A stretch of DNA of 20,758 nt, taken from contig SLQC01000262.1 of NCBI GenBank assembly GCA_007131625.1, forward strand, positions 1-20,758, given 5' to 3'. The notes below the pieces were generated by a model. It did no database searches, was not told the DNA's origin, and was given only the letters and a program-made list of their open reading frames with translations. This document shows positions 9,092 to 16,825 of this stretch, one piece after another (positions within the stretch are counted from its first letter, which is position 1; each line of letters starts with the position of its first letter). The translations under genes were made by a program, and so were the position numbers. Source of the stretch: Balneolales bacterium. GTDB lineage: Bacteria > Bacteroidota > Rhodothermia > Balneolales > Natronogracilivirgulaceae.

Positions 9092-9826
9092 ATGCCGGGA
9101 AAGATCATAGTCATATTCATGCTCTGGATCCTGATTCCCGTTTTTGACGTTGCTGCAGGTCCGAATATTGCACCACCTCCGGTCATTTCTAACGGTAACG
9201 GCAATAACTATGTGCCGATTGTCGACAACAACTCCTGTAAAGCTTTTGAAGGTACGCTCCATTATATCCTTGAAATCAATGGAATACAGCAGGATTTCCG
9301 GTATCGCATCCGGCGTGGGCTTGTGCGGATCGAGATCGACGATCCCCATATGGGAGGTACCATGACTATCCTTGCTGCACCGGATGACAACCGTATGCTT
9401 GTATTAATCCATGAACAACGCGCATTTACCGAGTTCACTATGGAAGATTTCGCCAATCATGATAATCTTCTCATTCATAAGGAGAGCCGGCTCAACCAGA
9501 CGGGAAATATTCAGGAGATTGACGGCATTGAAATTTATGAATTTCTGATCACCACAGAAAACGGGGAGGAGCTCCGTTTCTGGTCACCCCGTAAAACAAC
9601 CCGCTACGGCCTGTTTCAATTCCCCGATTTTATCGACCGGGTCTTGTCCAAAATGCTGAAAAAAGATCTGCCCGAGGGACTTTTCCCCTTTTCCGTCTCT
9701 TACCAGGGCAAACGCAGTACCATCGATATCACTTTGGCAGGAATTCAGGAAGAAATACTCGATATGAATCTATTCACTGTACCTGCCAATTACCGCAAAC
9801 TGCCGATCATATTACCGGACTACTGA
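9092..9826 (+). CDS. Exported DUF4412-like protein
   Basis: A 244-residue protein from ATG 9092; a TTG three codons upstream (9083) is also in frame but less likely. The N-terminus is a signal peptide (IIVIFMLWILIPVFDVAAG). The next part, starting FEGTLHYILEINGIQQDFRY, alternates strands that describe a low-molecular exported fold: a 'forbidden from being oxidised' type function cannot be read from it, but the pattern of RIEID, MTILAAPDDNRMLVLIHEQ and AFTEF resembles DUF4412, a LolA-like periplasmic fold. Function is unknown. The gene is followed after 13 bp by a TPR protein gene on the same strand, so the two probably form an operon and may act together in the envelope. Family assignment is by pattern memory and is moderate. 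Confidence 0.7.
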   Translation: MPGKIIVIFMLWILIPVFDVAAGPNIAPPPVISNGNGNNYVPIVDNNSCKAFEGTLHYILEINGIQQDFRYRIRRGLVRIEIDDPHMGGTMTILAAPDDNRMLVLIHEQRAFTEFTMEDFANHDNLLIHKESRLNQTGNIQEIDGIEIYEFLITTENGEELRFWSPRKTTRYGLFQFPDFIDRVLSKMLKKDLPEGLFPFSVSYQGKRSTIDITLAGIQEEILDMNLFTVPANYRKLPIILPDY

Positions 9827-9839
9827 ATCAGGATCTCTC

Positions 9840-10634
9840 ATGAACCGTTTAATAACTTTTTTTGTCGTTTTCTTGTTGTCTGCTGTACTTTTTACGCTAT
9901 CCGGACTTAACAAATCCGTTGATGCAAATTCCCTGACCGATGATCCCTCCGATCGCTTGCAAAAAGCGATAACACTCAAGGATGAATTTCGCGATGAGGA
10001 GGCGTTGAAAGAATTTACTTTCGTACTCGAATTGCAGGACGATCACTATACGGCGTTGTGGTATGTGGTGATGCTTCACACGACAATCGGACACCGGCCG
10101 GAGCAAAGCAGAGACCGGGAGGCGCATTATGACCAGGCCTACAATTTGGCAAAGCAATTGCTGAAACACCATCCCGACAGTGCCGGATCCCATTTCGCCT
10201 ATGCTGCAGCTGTGGGACGCAAGGCACAAATTGCCGGTGCACGGCAACGGATCCGCTTGTCCACAGAAATTCGCGAACATGCGGAGAAAGCCATCGAGTT
10301 GGATCCCGAATACGCCCGTGCATGGAATCTTCTCGGTATCTGGCATCACCGCGCAGCCAATTTGTCCCGGCTGGAACGACTGGCCGCCAACGCTTTATTC
10401 GGCGGTGCTCCGGAAGGAGCCAGCAACACTAAAGCCCGCGAAGCTTTTAGACGGGCAATTGCCATCAATCCCGACTTCATTCTGTTTTATCATGATCAGG
10501 CCAATTTTTTCCTGACCATTGGTGAAAAGGATAATGCCCGAAGAACCATCAACGCCGGACTTTCACTTGATGAAACCACGAGTGACGATACCCGATGGAA
10601 GGAGAACATGCAACAGATGCTGTCGGATTTATAG
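9840..10634 (+). CDS. Exported TPR protein, RMDN-like
   Basis: A 264-residue protein with an N-terminal signal or anchor (FFVVFLLSAVLFTLSGL) followed by helical repeats of TPR type. Repeat units are visible at about 36-66, 97-123, 143-172 and 196-240. The segment WNLLGIWHHRAANLSRLERL, followed by ALFGGAPEGASNTKAREAF at about 162-203, matches what I recall of regulator of microtubule dynamics (RMDN) proteins, which have a similar LGxW...L...R..A..LFG..P...Y..A...F pattern. Bacterial members of this group have no established function. It starts 13 bp after the DUF4412-like gene, with AGGA six bases before the ATG, so it is probably translated from the same transcript. It converges on the DUF3347 lipoprotein gene with an 88-bp gap. 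Confidence 0.85.
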   Translation: MNRLITFFVVFLLSAVLFTLSGLNKSVDANSLTDDPSDRLQKAITLKDEFRDEEALKEFTFVLELQDDHYTALWYVVMLHTTIGHRPEQSRDREAHYDQAYNLAKQLLKHHPDSAGSHFAYAAAVGRKAQIAGARQRIRLSTEIREHAEKAIELDPEYARAWNLLGIWHHRAANLSRLERLAANALFGGAPEGASNTKAREAFRRAIAINPDFILFYHDQANFFLTIGEKDNARRTINAGLSLDETTSDDTRWKENMQQMLSDL

Positions 10635-10722
10635 ATCCGACCCACTGACCGATCGTACTGTCACGTAACCCGTTCCTGTGACTTCCTGCTTTATATTACC
10701 CGATCCTGCATCATCAGCAGAG

Positions 10723-11319
10723 CTATAACACTCTGACCGTCGATCCACAGTTTAGCATGCGATCTCCATGATACGGATTCAGGATTTGTTCCTGCGTACT
10801 GAGCCAGTCGCCATTACCTCCGTTAACCATGGGACAGCGTTGGTGATATAACTCATTTTTCTGATGACCGATCTTCTCCACCAGAGTGATCATACCAAGT
10901 GAAAGATTCTCAAAAGTACTGCGCTGTTCTTCCACATCACTTTCCTGTGAAATATTTTCACTGTGTGTAAGTATTTCAGCACCAGTTTGTTCCAGCTGCG
11001 CAGCGAGTTCCTGACCCATATCTATTTGTAGAAAAAGTTCAGTTGCTCTGCGAAGCTGTTCCCCATGTGCAGCCGACTGAACCGCATCACCTTCTACCAG
11101 TGAGCCGGCCATTTGCAAATAGTCATCCAACATGCCGTCAAAAACCGACGCCACTTCACCGGGTATGTCTGAAATGGTTCGCGTTTGATCTATCTGTTCT
11201 GCACCCGCCTCATCATGAGAATGATTGTCTGGCATATCACTATGATGGTGATGTCCGTCATCTCCGCCGCAAGCCGTTAGCAGCATTCCCGAAAGTAATA
11301 TTCCGATAAGTTTTTGCAT
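10723..11319 (-). CDS. His-rich DUF3347 lipoprotein, probable metal handling
   Basis: A 198-residue lipoprotein with lipobox LLTAC (Cys17) followed at once by a His-rich stretch, GGDDGHHHHSDMPDNHSHDE, likely to bind metal ions. The rest is a DUF3347 domain: a helical part with YLQMAGSLVEGDA, SENISQESDVEEQRSTFENL and a C-terminal signature CPMVNGGNGDWLS...NPYHGDRMLNCG carrying Cys162, Met164 and Cys191. In Bacteroidota this domain occurs alone or attached to CusB-type efflux adaptors, with copper or other soft metals suspected as ligands. That link is family knowledge; nothing nearby encodes an efflux pump. AAGGA lies 8 bases before the ATG. It is divergent from the FGE-like lipoprotein across 340 bp and converges on the TPR gene. 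Confidence 0.88.
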   Translation of the reverse strand: MQKLIGILLSGMLLTACGGDDGHHHHSDMPDNHSHDEAGAEQIDQTRTISDIPGEVASVFDGMLDDYLQMAGSLVEGDAVQSAAHGEQLRRATELFLQIDMGQELAAQLEQTGAEILTHSENISQESDVEEQRSTFENLSLGMITLVEKIGHQKNELYHQRCPMVNGGNGDWLSTQEQILNPYHGDRMLNCGSTVRVL

Positions 11320-11524
11320 GATTCATTCCTTTATGTATTGTTGAATTACCGTACTATATAGCTAATTGAAGAACAGGTAATGAATTAACTGATTGAACGT
11401 GAAATTCATTGCCCTGTTTTTCCAGACATTTCGAAACCGATAATCAAAGGTCAAAACACGCCTGTATCATTTTGTATTGTCACTGTTTTTTATTAAAATG
11501 GAATAATTAAAAAAAACTTTACAG

Positions 11525-11564
11525 AAATGGCATATTAAACGTTTTGCTGATTATGCAGCCATTT
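11525..11564. repeat. 7-bp inverted repeat upstream of the FGE-like gene
   Basis: AAATGGC at 11525-11531 pairs with GCCATTT at 11558-11564 across 26 bases. It lies just upstream of the 14-bp palindrome and might be a hairpin or a spaced protein-binding site. The short arm length means chance is possible. Confidence 0.3.
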
Positions 11565-11574
11565 TAACGCGAGT

Positions 11575-11588
11575 ATTGGCATGCCAAT
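11575..11588. promoter_or_regulatory. 14-bp perfect palindrome, candidate operator
   Basis: ATTGGCATGCCAAT reads the same on both strands. It lies 71 bp before the ATG of the FGE-like lipoprotein gene that opens the carbohydrate locus. The symmetric TTGG...CCAA form is compatible with operators of LacI/GalR-type regulators, but no regulator gene is in the window and a single site cannot establish binding. Confidence 0.45.
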
Positions 11589-11659
11589 TTATCAGAAGTG
11601 ATATTGACTTAAAACGATGGATTGTGAGCCAAGCTTCAATATTTGCATATGTACCACCC

Positions 11660-12724
11660 ATGAAGAATTTAACTGTTATTATTTTATTTTTAATATTGTT
11701 AACATCATCTTGCCAACCTACCAGAAGTACCCGTGTTGAACCTTCCGTCGATCGCAGGGAAACTCTTGATGTCGAGCACAGGGTAATTCCAGGCTTTGAT
11801 TCCTATTCAGAAGTAATCCCGGGAACCGAAGTATCTATAGAGATGAAACCAATCCCAGGCGGAACGTTCCTGATGGGGCGCTCGGCTGACGAAGACGGAA
11901 AAGCACCTCACGAAGGCCCTCAAAGAGAGGTGCTTGTAGACGATTTCTGGATGGCCAAACATGAAATAACCTGGGATCAGTATGATTTTTTTGTAAAAGA
12001 ATCCCTTGAACAGCTTGAAGCGGAGCTGAACCCGGATACGCTTTTGAAATTCGGCATTCCGGCTGATGCTTTTACCATCCCGTCTCCTCCTTATGAGGAT
12101 GAAACACATGGCATGGGGACTGGCCGATCGGGTTATCCGGCAATCAGTATCACTCATTTTGCAGCTATTGAATACGCCAAATGGCTTACTGCAAAAACGG
12201 GCAATTTTTATCGTCTGCCAACCGAGGCAGAATGGGAATATGCATGCCGTGCCGGCAATGAAACGGTATACGCTCACGGCAACAACCCGGATCAACTGGA
12301 TGATTTTGAGTGGTACCGGGGTAACAGCGGACGCAGCTACCATAGAGCCGGTTTGAAAAAACCCAATACCTTTGGACTTCATGACATGCAAGGCAATGTT
12401 TCTGAGTGGACCATGGACCAGTATCTTGAGGATTATCACGAACAGCTGGAAGGCGAGGTGGCGGATAACCCGTGGTTCACTCCGGATGATCTGTACCCGA
12501 GGGCAGTACGGGGAGGTTCTTGGCGTGATGATGCTGATGATATCCGATGTACTACCCGCCAGGGGTCCACTGGACAGTGGAGCAGAGGAGATCCCCAGAT
12601 TCCGCGGAGTATGTGGTGGCATACTAACGCCCCCTTTGTTGGATTCAGAATTGTGAGGCCATTGGAAACTCCCGAACCTGAAGAAATTAAGAAATACTGG
12701 ATTGACCCGGTACTGGATTTTTAA
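11660..12724 (+). CDS. SUMF1/FGE-sulfatase-fold lipoprotein
   Basis: A 354-residue protein. The chosen ATG 11660 starts a clean lipoprotein signal (NLTVIILFLILLTSSC, Cys18); the frame runs on to TTG 11576, but those residues would bury the signal. After a short linker the FGE-sulfatase domain spans about 55-335, with family motifs IPGGTFLMG, PQREVLVDDFWMAKHEITWDQY, RLPTEAEWEYACRAG, NTFGLHDMQGNVSEW, AVRGGSW and FVGFRIVR. True formylglycine-generating enzymes have two copper-binding cysteines just after RGGS; here the segment is RGGSWRDDADDIRCTTR with only one Cys, offset in position, so catalysis of sulfatase maturation is unlikely. Such homologues are common envelope proteins of Bacteroidota and planctomycetes with unclear roles. 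The gene is followed after 30 bp by a Tat-exported Gfo/Idh/MocA gene, which suggests an operon. Confidence 0.88.
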   Translation: MKNLTVIILFLILLTSSCQPTRSTRVEPSVDRRETLDVEHRVIPGFDSYSEVIPGTEVSIEMKPIPGGTFLMGRSADEDGKAPHEGPQREVLVDDFWMAKHEITWDQYDFFVKESLEQLEAELNPDTLLKFGIPADAFTIPSPPYEDETHGMGTGRSGYPAISITHFAAIEYAKWLTAKTGNFYRLPTEAEWEYACRAGNETVYAHGNNPDQLDDFEWYRGNSGRSYHRAGLKKPNTFGLHDMQGNVSEWTMDQYLEDYHEQLEGEVADNPWFTPDDLYPRAVRGGSWRDDADDIRCTTRQGSTGQWSRGDPQIPRSMWWHTNAPFVGFRIVRPLETPEPEEIKKYWIDPVLDF

Positions 12725-12754
12725 ATATTCATGTAACCACTACATAGAACTGAT

Positions 12755-14092
12755 ATGGAAAATAAACGAATAACTAATCAATTTTCGAGGCGGGATTTTT
12801 TTAAAACTGCATCGATGGCTGCAGCTGGAGGTGTATTAATGAGTACTCTTCCGACAGAAACTTCCGCTAACGTACAAGGCTCGGACCGGCTGAAGATTGC
12901 AATAATAGGGTGCGGTGGCCGGGGTACAGGAGCCGCGAACCTGACATTAGCACTGGAAAAAGGTGTTCAATTGGTGGCAATGGCAGATGTCTTCAGAGAC
13001 CGCCTGGATGATAGTTATGACCTGCTCTCCCAGCGATACGGTGATACCGAAAAAATTGCGGTTCCCGAAGAGAATAAATTTATCGGGCTCGACTCGTACA
13101 AACATGCTACTGCTCTTGCCGATGTTGTGCTGCTTACCGCTCCTCCTGGTTTCCGACCAATGCATTTTGCCGAAGCCGTTGCCCAAGGCAAACATATCTT
13201 TATGGAAAAACCGCTTGGAACGGATGCTCCCGGTATCCGGATTGTTCTTGAATCGGCCAAAATTGCCAGAGACAAAAAACTCAGCGTGGTTGTGGGACTT
13301 CAACGGAGATATCAGGACAACTATCTTCGGGCCTATGAACACGTCCAGAATGGCGCCATAGGTGAAATTATTTCGGGTCAGGTTTATTGGAATAGCAGAG
13401 GAGTATGGGTCCGGCCAAGACTACCTGAATACACCGAGCTCGAATACCAGTTGCGAAATTGGTTTTATTTTAACTGGATATGTGGAGATCATATTCTTGA
13501 ACAGCATATTCATCAGATCGATGTAGCCAACTGGTTTATCGGTGAATACCCTGTTTCTGCCCAGGGAATGGGTGGGCGTGAGGTCCGCACCGGCAAGGAA
13601 TTCGGCCAAATATTTGATCATCATTTTGTAGAATTTACCTATCCAAGTGGAGCAGTGATAGCCAGTCAGTGCCGCCATCAACCCAATACATTCTTTCGGG
13701 TGGCGGAGACATTCCAGAGCACCAAAGGCCATATAAATCTGGACGGTCAAAACAGAGGATTGCTTCAGGACAGAAGCTTGAATACCATTTATGACCACGA
13801 CGGCATAGACGACCCCGATCCGTATCAAGTAGAAATGGCCGTTCTGATCGACTCCATCCGAAAGGGAACGCCGGTTGACGACACCGATTTCGGTGCGAAA
13901 ACAACAATGGCAGCATTGATGGGGCGTATGGCTACTTACTCCGGACAAGTTATTACGTGGGATCAGGCCATGAATGCCAAACAAAAACTGGTTCCTGATA
14001 CGATGGATTGGAACTCCACTCCTCCGGTTCTGCCGGACGTGAATGGGTACTATCCGGTACCGGTACCCGGTGAAGCTAACGTTCTTGTTTAA
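12755..14092 (+). CDS. Tat-exported Gfo/Idh/MocA family oxidoreductase (1)
   Basis: A 445-residue NAD(P)-dependent oxidoreductase. A Tat signal is plain: SRRDFF at 11-16, then a hydrophobic AAAGGVLMSTLP. The Rossmann fold begins at about 46 with IAIIGCGGRGTGA, and the family EKP motif is FMEKPLG with Lys152. The catalytic region reads GDHILEQHIHQIDVANWF at about 244-261, giving Asp and His residues at the usual place. Gfo/Idh/MocA enzymes oxidise or reduce sugar hydroxyls; exported members keep the cofactor tightly bound, as in glucose-fructose oxidoreductase. It starts 30 bp after the FGE-like lipoprotein. With DUF1080 and a sugar-isomerase TIM barrel close by, oxidation of a glycoside at C3 is the most plausible job, but this is an inference; substrate cannot be read from the sequence. 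Confidence 0.9.
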   Translation: MENKRITNQFSRRDFFKTASMAAAGGVLMSTLPTETSANVQGSDRLKIAIIGCGGRGTGAANLTLALEKGVQLVAMADVFRDRLDDSYDLLSQRYGDTEKIAVPEENKFIGLDSYKHATALADVVLLTAPPGFRPMHFAEAVAQGKHIFMEKPLGTDAPGIRIVLESAKIARDKKLSVVVGLQRRYQDNYLRAYEHVQNGAIGEIISGQVYWNSRGVWVRPRLPEYTELEYQLRNWFYFNWICGDHILEQHIHQIDVANWFIGEYPVSAQGMGGREVRTGKEFGQIFDHHFVEFTYPSGAVIASQCRHQPNTFFRVAETFQSTKGHINLDGQNRGLLQDRSLNTIYDHDGIDDPDPYQVEMAVLIDSIRKGTPVDDTDFGAKTTMAALMGRMATYSGQVITWDQAMNAKQKLVPDTMDWNSTPPVLPDVNGYYPVPVPGEANVLV

Positions 14093-14125
14093 AGGGTTTG
14101 TAACAGTTTGTTATCTCTCCGCTTG

Positions 14126-15205
14126 TTATTCTGATATGACAAAGTCTTTGAACCCGTCAGTATAGAATAACTGAGGCCCTTCCTGCGTCTGGATCCGGAT
14201 GTGAGCTTCATATCCGTCGAGCTTATTTATGAGAGCGATTCCGTCTTCAGGCGGCATGATGTTCAAGGCCGTTGCATATGCATCGGTCAAAATGGCATCA
14301 TCCCCGAAAACAGTGGCAGAAGTCGGTTGCGTTATCCCCCAACCCGTTAGTGGATTGACAATATGTGAATACCGAACGCCGTCAATTTCCACATACTGAT
14401 AGAGGTCACCTGACGTCGTAATCGCTTTACATGAAAGTTGAAATGAAACAGGTGCGGAATCGTCCTCACTCTCACTCCCCGGAAGAGCCACCAGCCAGTG
14501 GTCCCTGTCTGGTGGCGGGGCACCAACCAGTATATCCCCTCCCGCATCGATTAACACGCTTAAGATGTCAAAATGCTGCATCACCTTCCATATCTCCATT
14601 GCTACATACCCTTTGGCGATTCCCCCGAGGTCAAGCTGCATATCCGGCACTTTCAATGAGATGGCGCGATCACTTTCATGAAATGACATATATTCAAACC
14701 CGACCGATCTTGACAGTTTATTGATCTCATCTTGACCGGGTATATCCGCGCGTAACCCCCGGGTTACAGCACGCCATTCATGTGAGAAAGGGCCTGCCGT
14801 AACATCAAAAGCCCCGTCGGTCTGGAGTGAAATTTCACGTGCAATCCATAATATATCGTACAACTCATCACTTACCGGGATATATCTGCCGCTTCCCGAA
14901 GCATCGGACAAATATTGGAGTTCACTGTCCGGAAGATAGTCACTGAAAATGGAGTTCAGGACTTCCACTCTTTGAAAAGATGAATCTGCAGCCATTTGAG
15001 CAAGGCCGGGATCGTTCGAATACATAGTAATGCGAAATAAACTCCCCATATGCGGTGACTCAAAGGTAAACCTGGAATCACTATCAACAGAATCCGCATA
15101 AACGGAATTTGTATTGAAAAAAAATAGCACAAATAGAACTATCAATGAAAAACATCTATATTTTACTTGTATTAGCGGGTTCTTTATTATTGATTTAAGG
15201 TACAT
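14126..15205 (-). CDS. apbE: FAD:protein FMN transferase, ApbE family
   Basis: A 359-residue protein with an N-terminal hydrophobic segment (FSLIVLFVLFFFNTNSVYA), probably a signal peptide cleaved after VYA. ApbE attaches FMN covalently to a Thr or Ser of target proteins outside the cytoplasm, using FAD. Family motifs are intact: DLGGIAKGY at about 192-200, DAGGDILVG at about 220-228, AITTSGDLYQY at about 261-271, RYSHIVNPLTGWG at about 278-290, and TDAYATALNIM with the metal ligands Asp308 and Thr312. It lies between the two oxidoreductase units on the opposite strand, convergent with the first (33-bp gap) and divergent from the second (70 bp). No protein in the window has a clear flavinylation motif, so its target is elsewhere. 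Confidence 0.94.
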   Translation of the reverse strand: MYLKSIIKNPLIQVKYRCFSLIVLFVLFFFNTNSVYADSVDSDSRFTFESPHMGSLFRITMYSNDPGLAQMAADSSFQRVEVLNSIFSDYLPDSELQYLSDASGSGRYIPVSDELYDILWIAREISLQTDGAFDVTAGPFSHEWRAVTRGLRADIPGQDEINKLSRSVGFEYMSFHESDRAISLKVPDMQLDLGGIAKGYVAMEIWKVMQHFDILSVLIDAGGDILVGAPPPDRDHWLVALPGSESEDDSAPVSFQLSCKAITTSGDLYQYVEIDGVRYSHIVNPLTGWGITQPTSATVFGDDAILTDAYATALNIMPPEDGIALINKLDGYEAHIRIQTQEGPQLFYTDGFKDFVISE

Positions 15206-15242
15206 TTATATATTCAAACTGCGTTCAAGTTCATCCCTGTTT

Positions 15243-15258
15243 TATGTTAACTAACATA
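15243..15258. promoter_or_regulatory. 16-bp palindrome between divergent genes, candidate operator
   Basis: TATGTTA and TAACATA form exact 7-bp half-sites around a 2-base AC centre. It lies 17 bp upstream of the ATG of the second Gfo/Idh/MocA gene and 37 bp upstream of apbE's start, in the 70-bp gap that must hold both promoters. AT-rich composition raises the odds of chance symmetry. It does not resemble the palindrome at 11575-11588. Confidence 0.4.
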
Positions 15259-15275
15259 TTTTAAATATAAGAAAT

Positions 15276-16766
15276 ATGGAAAAGAAACTGGAAAAAGGGG
15301 GAATCTCCCGCCGGGATTTTATCAGCAAATCGGCAGCTGTTTCAGCCGGTTTCACTATTTTACCGAGTTATGTCGTTAGTGGACTTGGACACCGCGTTCC
15401 AAGCGACAAGTTACATATTGCAGGTGTCGGTGTCGGAGGAATGGGCTTTTCACGTCTCCGTGCTATGGAAGCTTCAGAAAACATCGTTGCACTATGTGAT
15501 GTGGACTGGCGGTATGCAAGCAATTGTTTTGCGCATTTTCCCGATGCCAAACGATTTTGGGACTGGCGAATAATGTATGACGAAATGGGTGATGATATTG
15601 ACGCTGTGGTTGTTGCAACCTCAGATCATACCCATGCAACGGTTGCCGCACACGCCATGACCCTGGGTAAACATGTTTTTATTGAAAAGCCGCTTACGCA
15701 CACCGTCTATGAATCCCGACTTTTGACCAAACTTGCTGAAAAGTACAAAGTTGCCACCCAAATGGGTAACCAGGGTGCATCGTGGGAAGGTGTGAACCTG
15801 ATGACAGAATGGATTGCTAATGGAGTGATCGGGGAAGTTAACCGGGTAGAAACCTTTACCGATCGTCCGATCTGGCCACAGGGCTTGAATACCCCCAATG
15901 TGGTACAAGAAGTTCCGGATTCATTGGCCTGGGACCTCTTCATCGGACCGGCAAAAATGCGTCCTTATAACGAAATATATACTCCGTGGAATTTCCGTGG
16001 ATGGTGGGATTTCGGAACCGGCGCATTAGGCGATATGGCCCCCCACATTCTGCATCCTGTATTCAAGGCACTCCATCTTGGATATCCTACAAAAGTACAG
16101 GGTAGTTCCACAATGTTGCTCCTGGATTCCGCTCCGGTAGCTCAAAAAGTGAAATTGACATTCCCTGAGCGCGGGAGTAATATAAATGTCGCTTTGCCAA
16201 AAGTGGAAGTACATTGGTTCGACGGTGGAATTGAGCCTCTCAAACCCGAAGGCTGGCCGGCTGGAAGAAACATGAATCATCGTGGAGGAGCAGTGTTATT
16301 TTTTGGAACAAAAGATATTCTTGTTTGCGGATGCTATGGTGCTGATCCGTGGCTGTTATCCGGCAACGAACCATCTGTTCCCAAAACCGAACGCAGGGTT
16401 GAGGACGACAACCATGTAATGGACTGGGTTCGTGCCTGTAAAGAAAGTCCGGAATCTAGGGTGGAAGCCAAATCATATTTTGCGGAAGCGGGTCCATTTA
16501 ATGAGATGATTGTAATGGGTGTGCTGGCGGTCCGGCTTCAGGGATTGCACAAAGAACTTGAATGGGATGGTGAAAATATGAAGTTCACCAATATCACCGA
16601 TGATGAATCGCTCAGAATCATTATTGAGGATAGTTTCAGTATACAGGACGGACGCCCCACGTTTGCACAAACACGAACGGATCCGATTCATGCCCGTGAA
16701 TTTGCCGAAGGACTTATCAAGCACGAATATCGTGCAGGATGGAGTCTTCCGGATATGCCCGCTTAA
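15276..16766 (+). CDS. Tat-exported Gfo/Idh/MocA family oxidoreductase (2)
   Basis: A 496-residue NAD(P)-dependent oxidoreductase, longer than oxidoreductase 1, with the bulky C-terminal domain of the subgroup seen in Bacteroidota and planctomycetes. The Tat signal has SRRDFISK at 11-18 and a following hydrophobic stretch. The Rossmann strand is IAGVGVGGMG at about 48-57; the family motif is FIEKPLT with Lys138; the catalytic stretch is GTGALGDMAPHILHP with Asp253 and His257. It starts at ATG 15276 with no evident Shine-Dalgarno sequence. The DUF1080 lipoprotein gene follows after 59 bp and a terminator closes the pair, so the two are likely one operon. The pairing fits oxidation of a glycoside to its 3-keto form in the periplasm before DUF1080 cleavage; substrate is unknown. 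Confidence 0.9.
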   Translation: MEKKLEKGGISRRDFISKSAAVSAGFTILPSYVVSGLGHRVPSDKLHIAGVGVGGMGFSRLRAMEASENIVALCDVDWRYASNCFAHFPDAKRFWDWRIMYDEMGDDIDAVVVATSDHTHATVAAHAMTLGKHVFIEKPLTHTVYESRLLTKLAEKYKVATQMGNQGASWEGVNLMTEWIANGVIGEVNRVETFTDRPIWPQGLNTPNVVQEVPDSLAWDLFIGPAKMRPYNEIYTPWNFRGWWDFGTGALGDMAPHILHPVFKALHLGYPTKVQGSSTMLLLDSAPVAQKVKLTFPERGSNINVALPKVEVHWFDGGIEPLKPEGWPAGRNMNHRGGAVLFFGTKDILVCGCYGADPWLLSGNEPSVPKTERRVEDDNHVMDWVRACKESPESRVEAKSYFAEAGPFNEMIVMGVLAVRLQGLHKELEWDGENMKFTNITDDESLRIIIEDSFSIQDGRPTFAQTRTDPIHAREFAEGLIKHEYRAGWSLPDMPA

Positions 16767-16825
16767 CTACACTGGTTTATACTTGATAATGTTACTTCCA
16801 ATAATAAATACAATTACTATAAGTT

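Larger units (their letters stand above)
11320..11659. other. 340-bp divergent intergenic region, AT-rich
   Basis: The region separates the minus-strand DUF3347 gene from the plus-strand FGE-like gene, so it should hold both promoters. I see no gene in it. A frame extending the FGE-like gene upstream to TTG 11576 exists, but those 28 residues precede an obvious lipoprotein signal and are probably untranslated. The middle (11490-11525) is a run of A and T. Two symmetric sequences are listed separately. No sigma-70 or Bacteroidota-type promoter could be placed with confidence. Confidence 0.6.

Noticed and set aside
11807..12622. 271-residue open frame antisense to the FGE-like gene
   Set aside because: Long but wholly opposite a clear FGE-sulfatase domain, with no motif of its own.
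14101..14113. Small TAACA-GTT-TGTTA hairpin in the gap between oxidoreductase 1 and apbE
   Set aside because: A 5-bp AT stem with no T-run is too weak to call a terminator.
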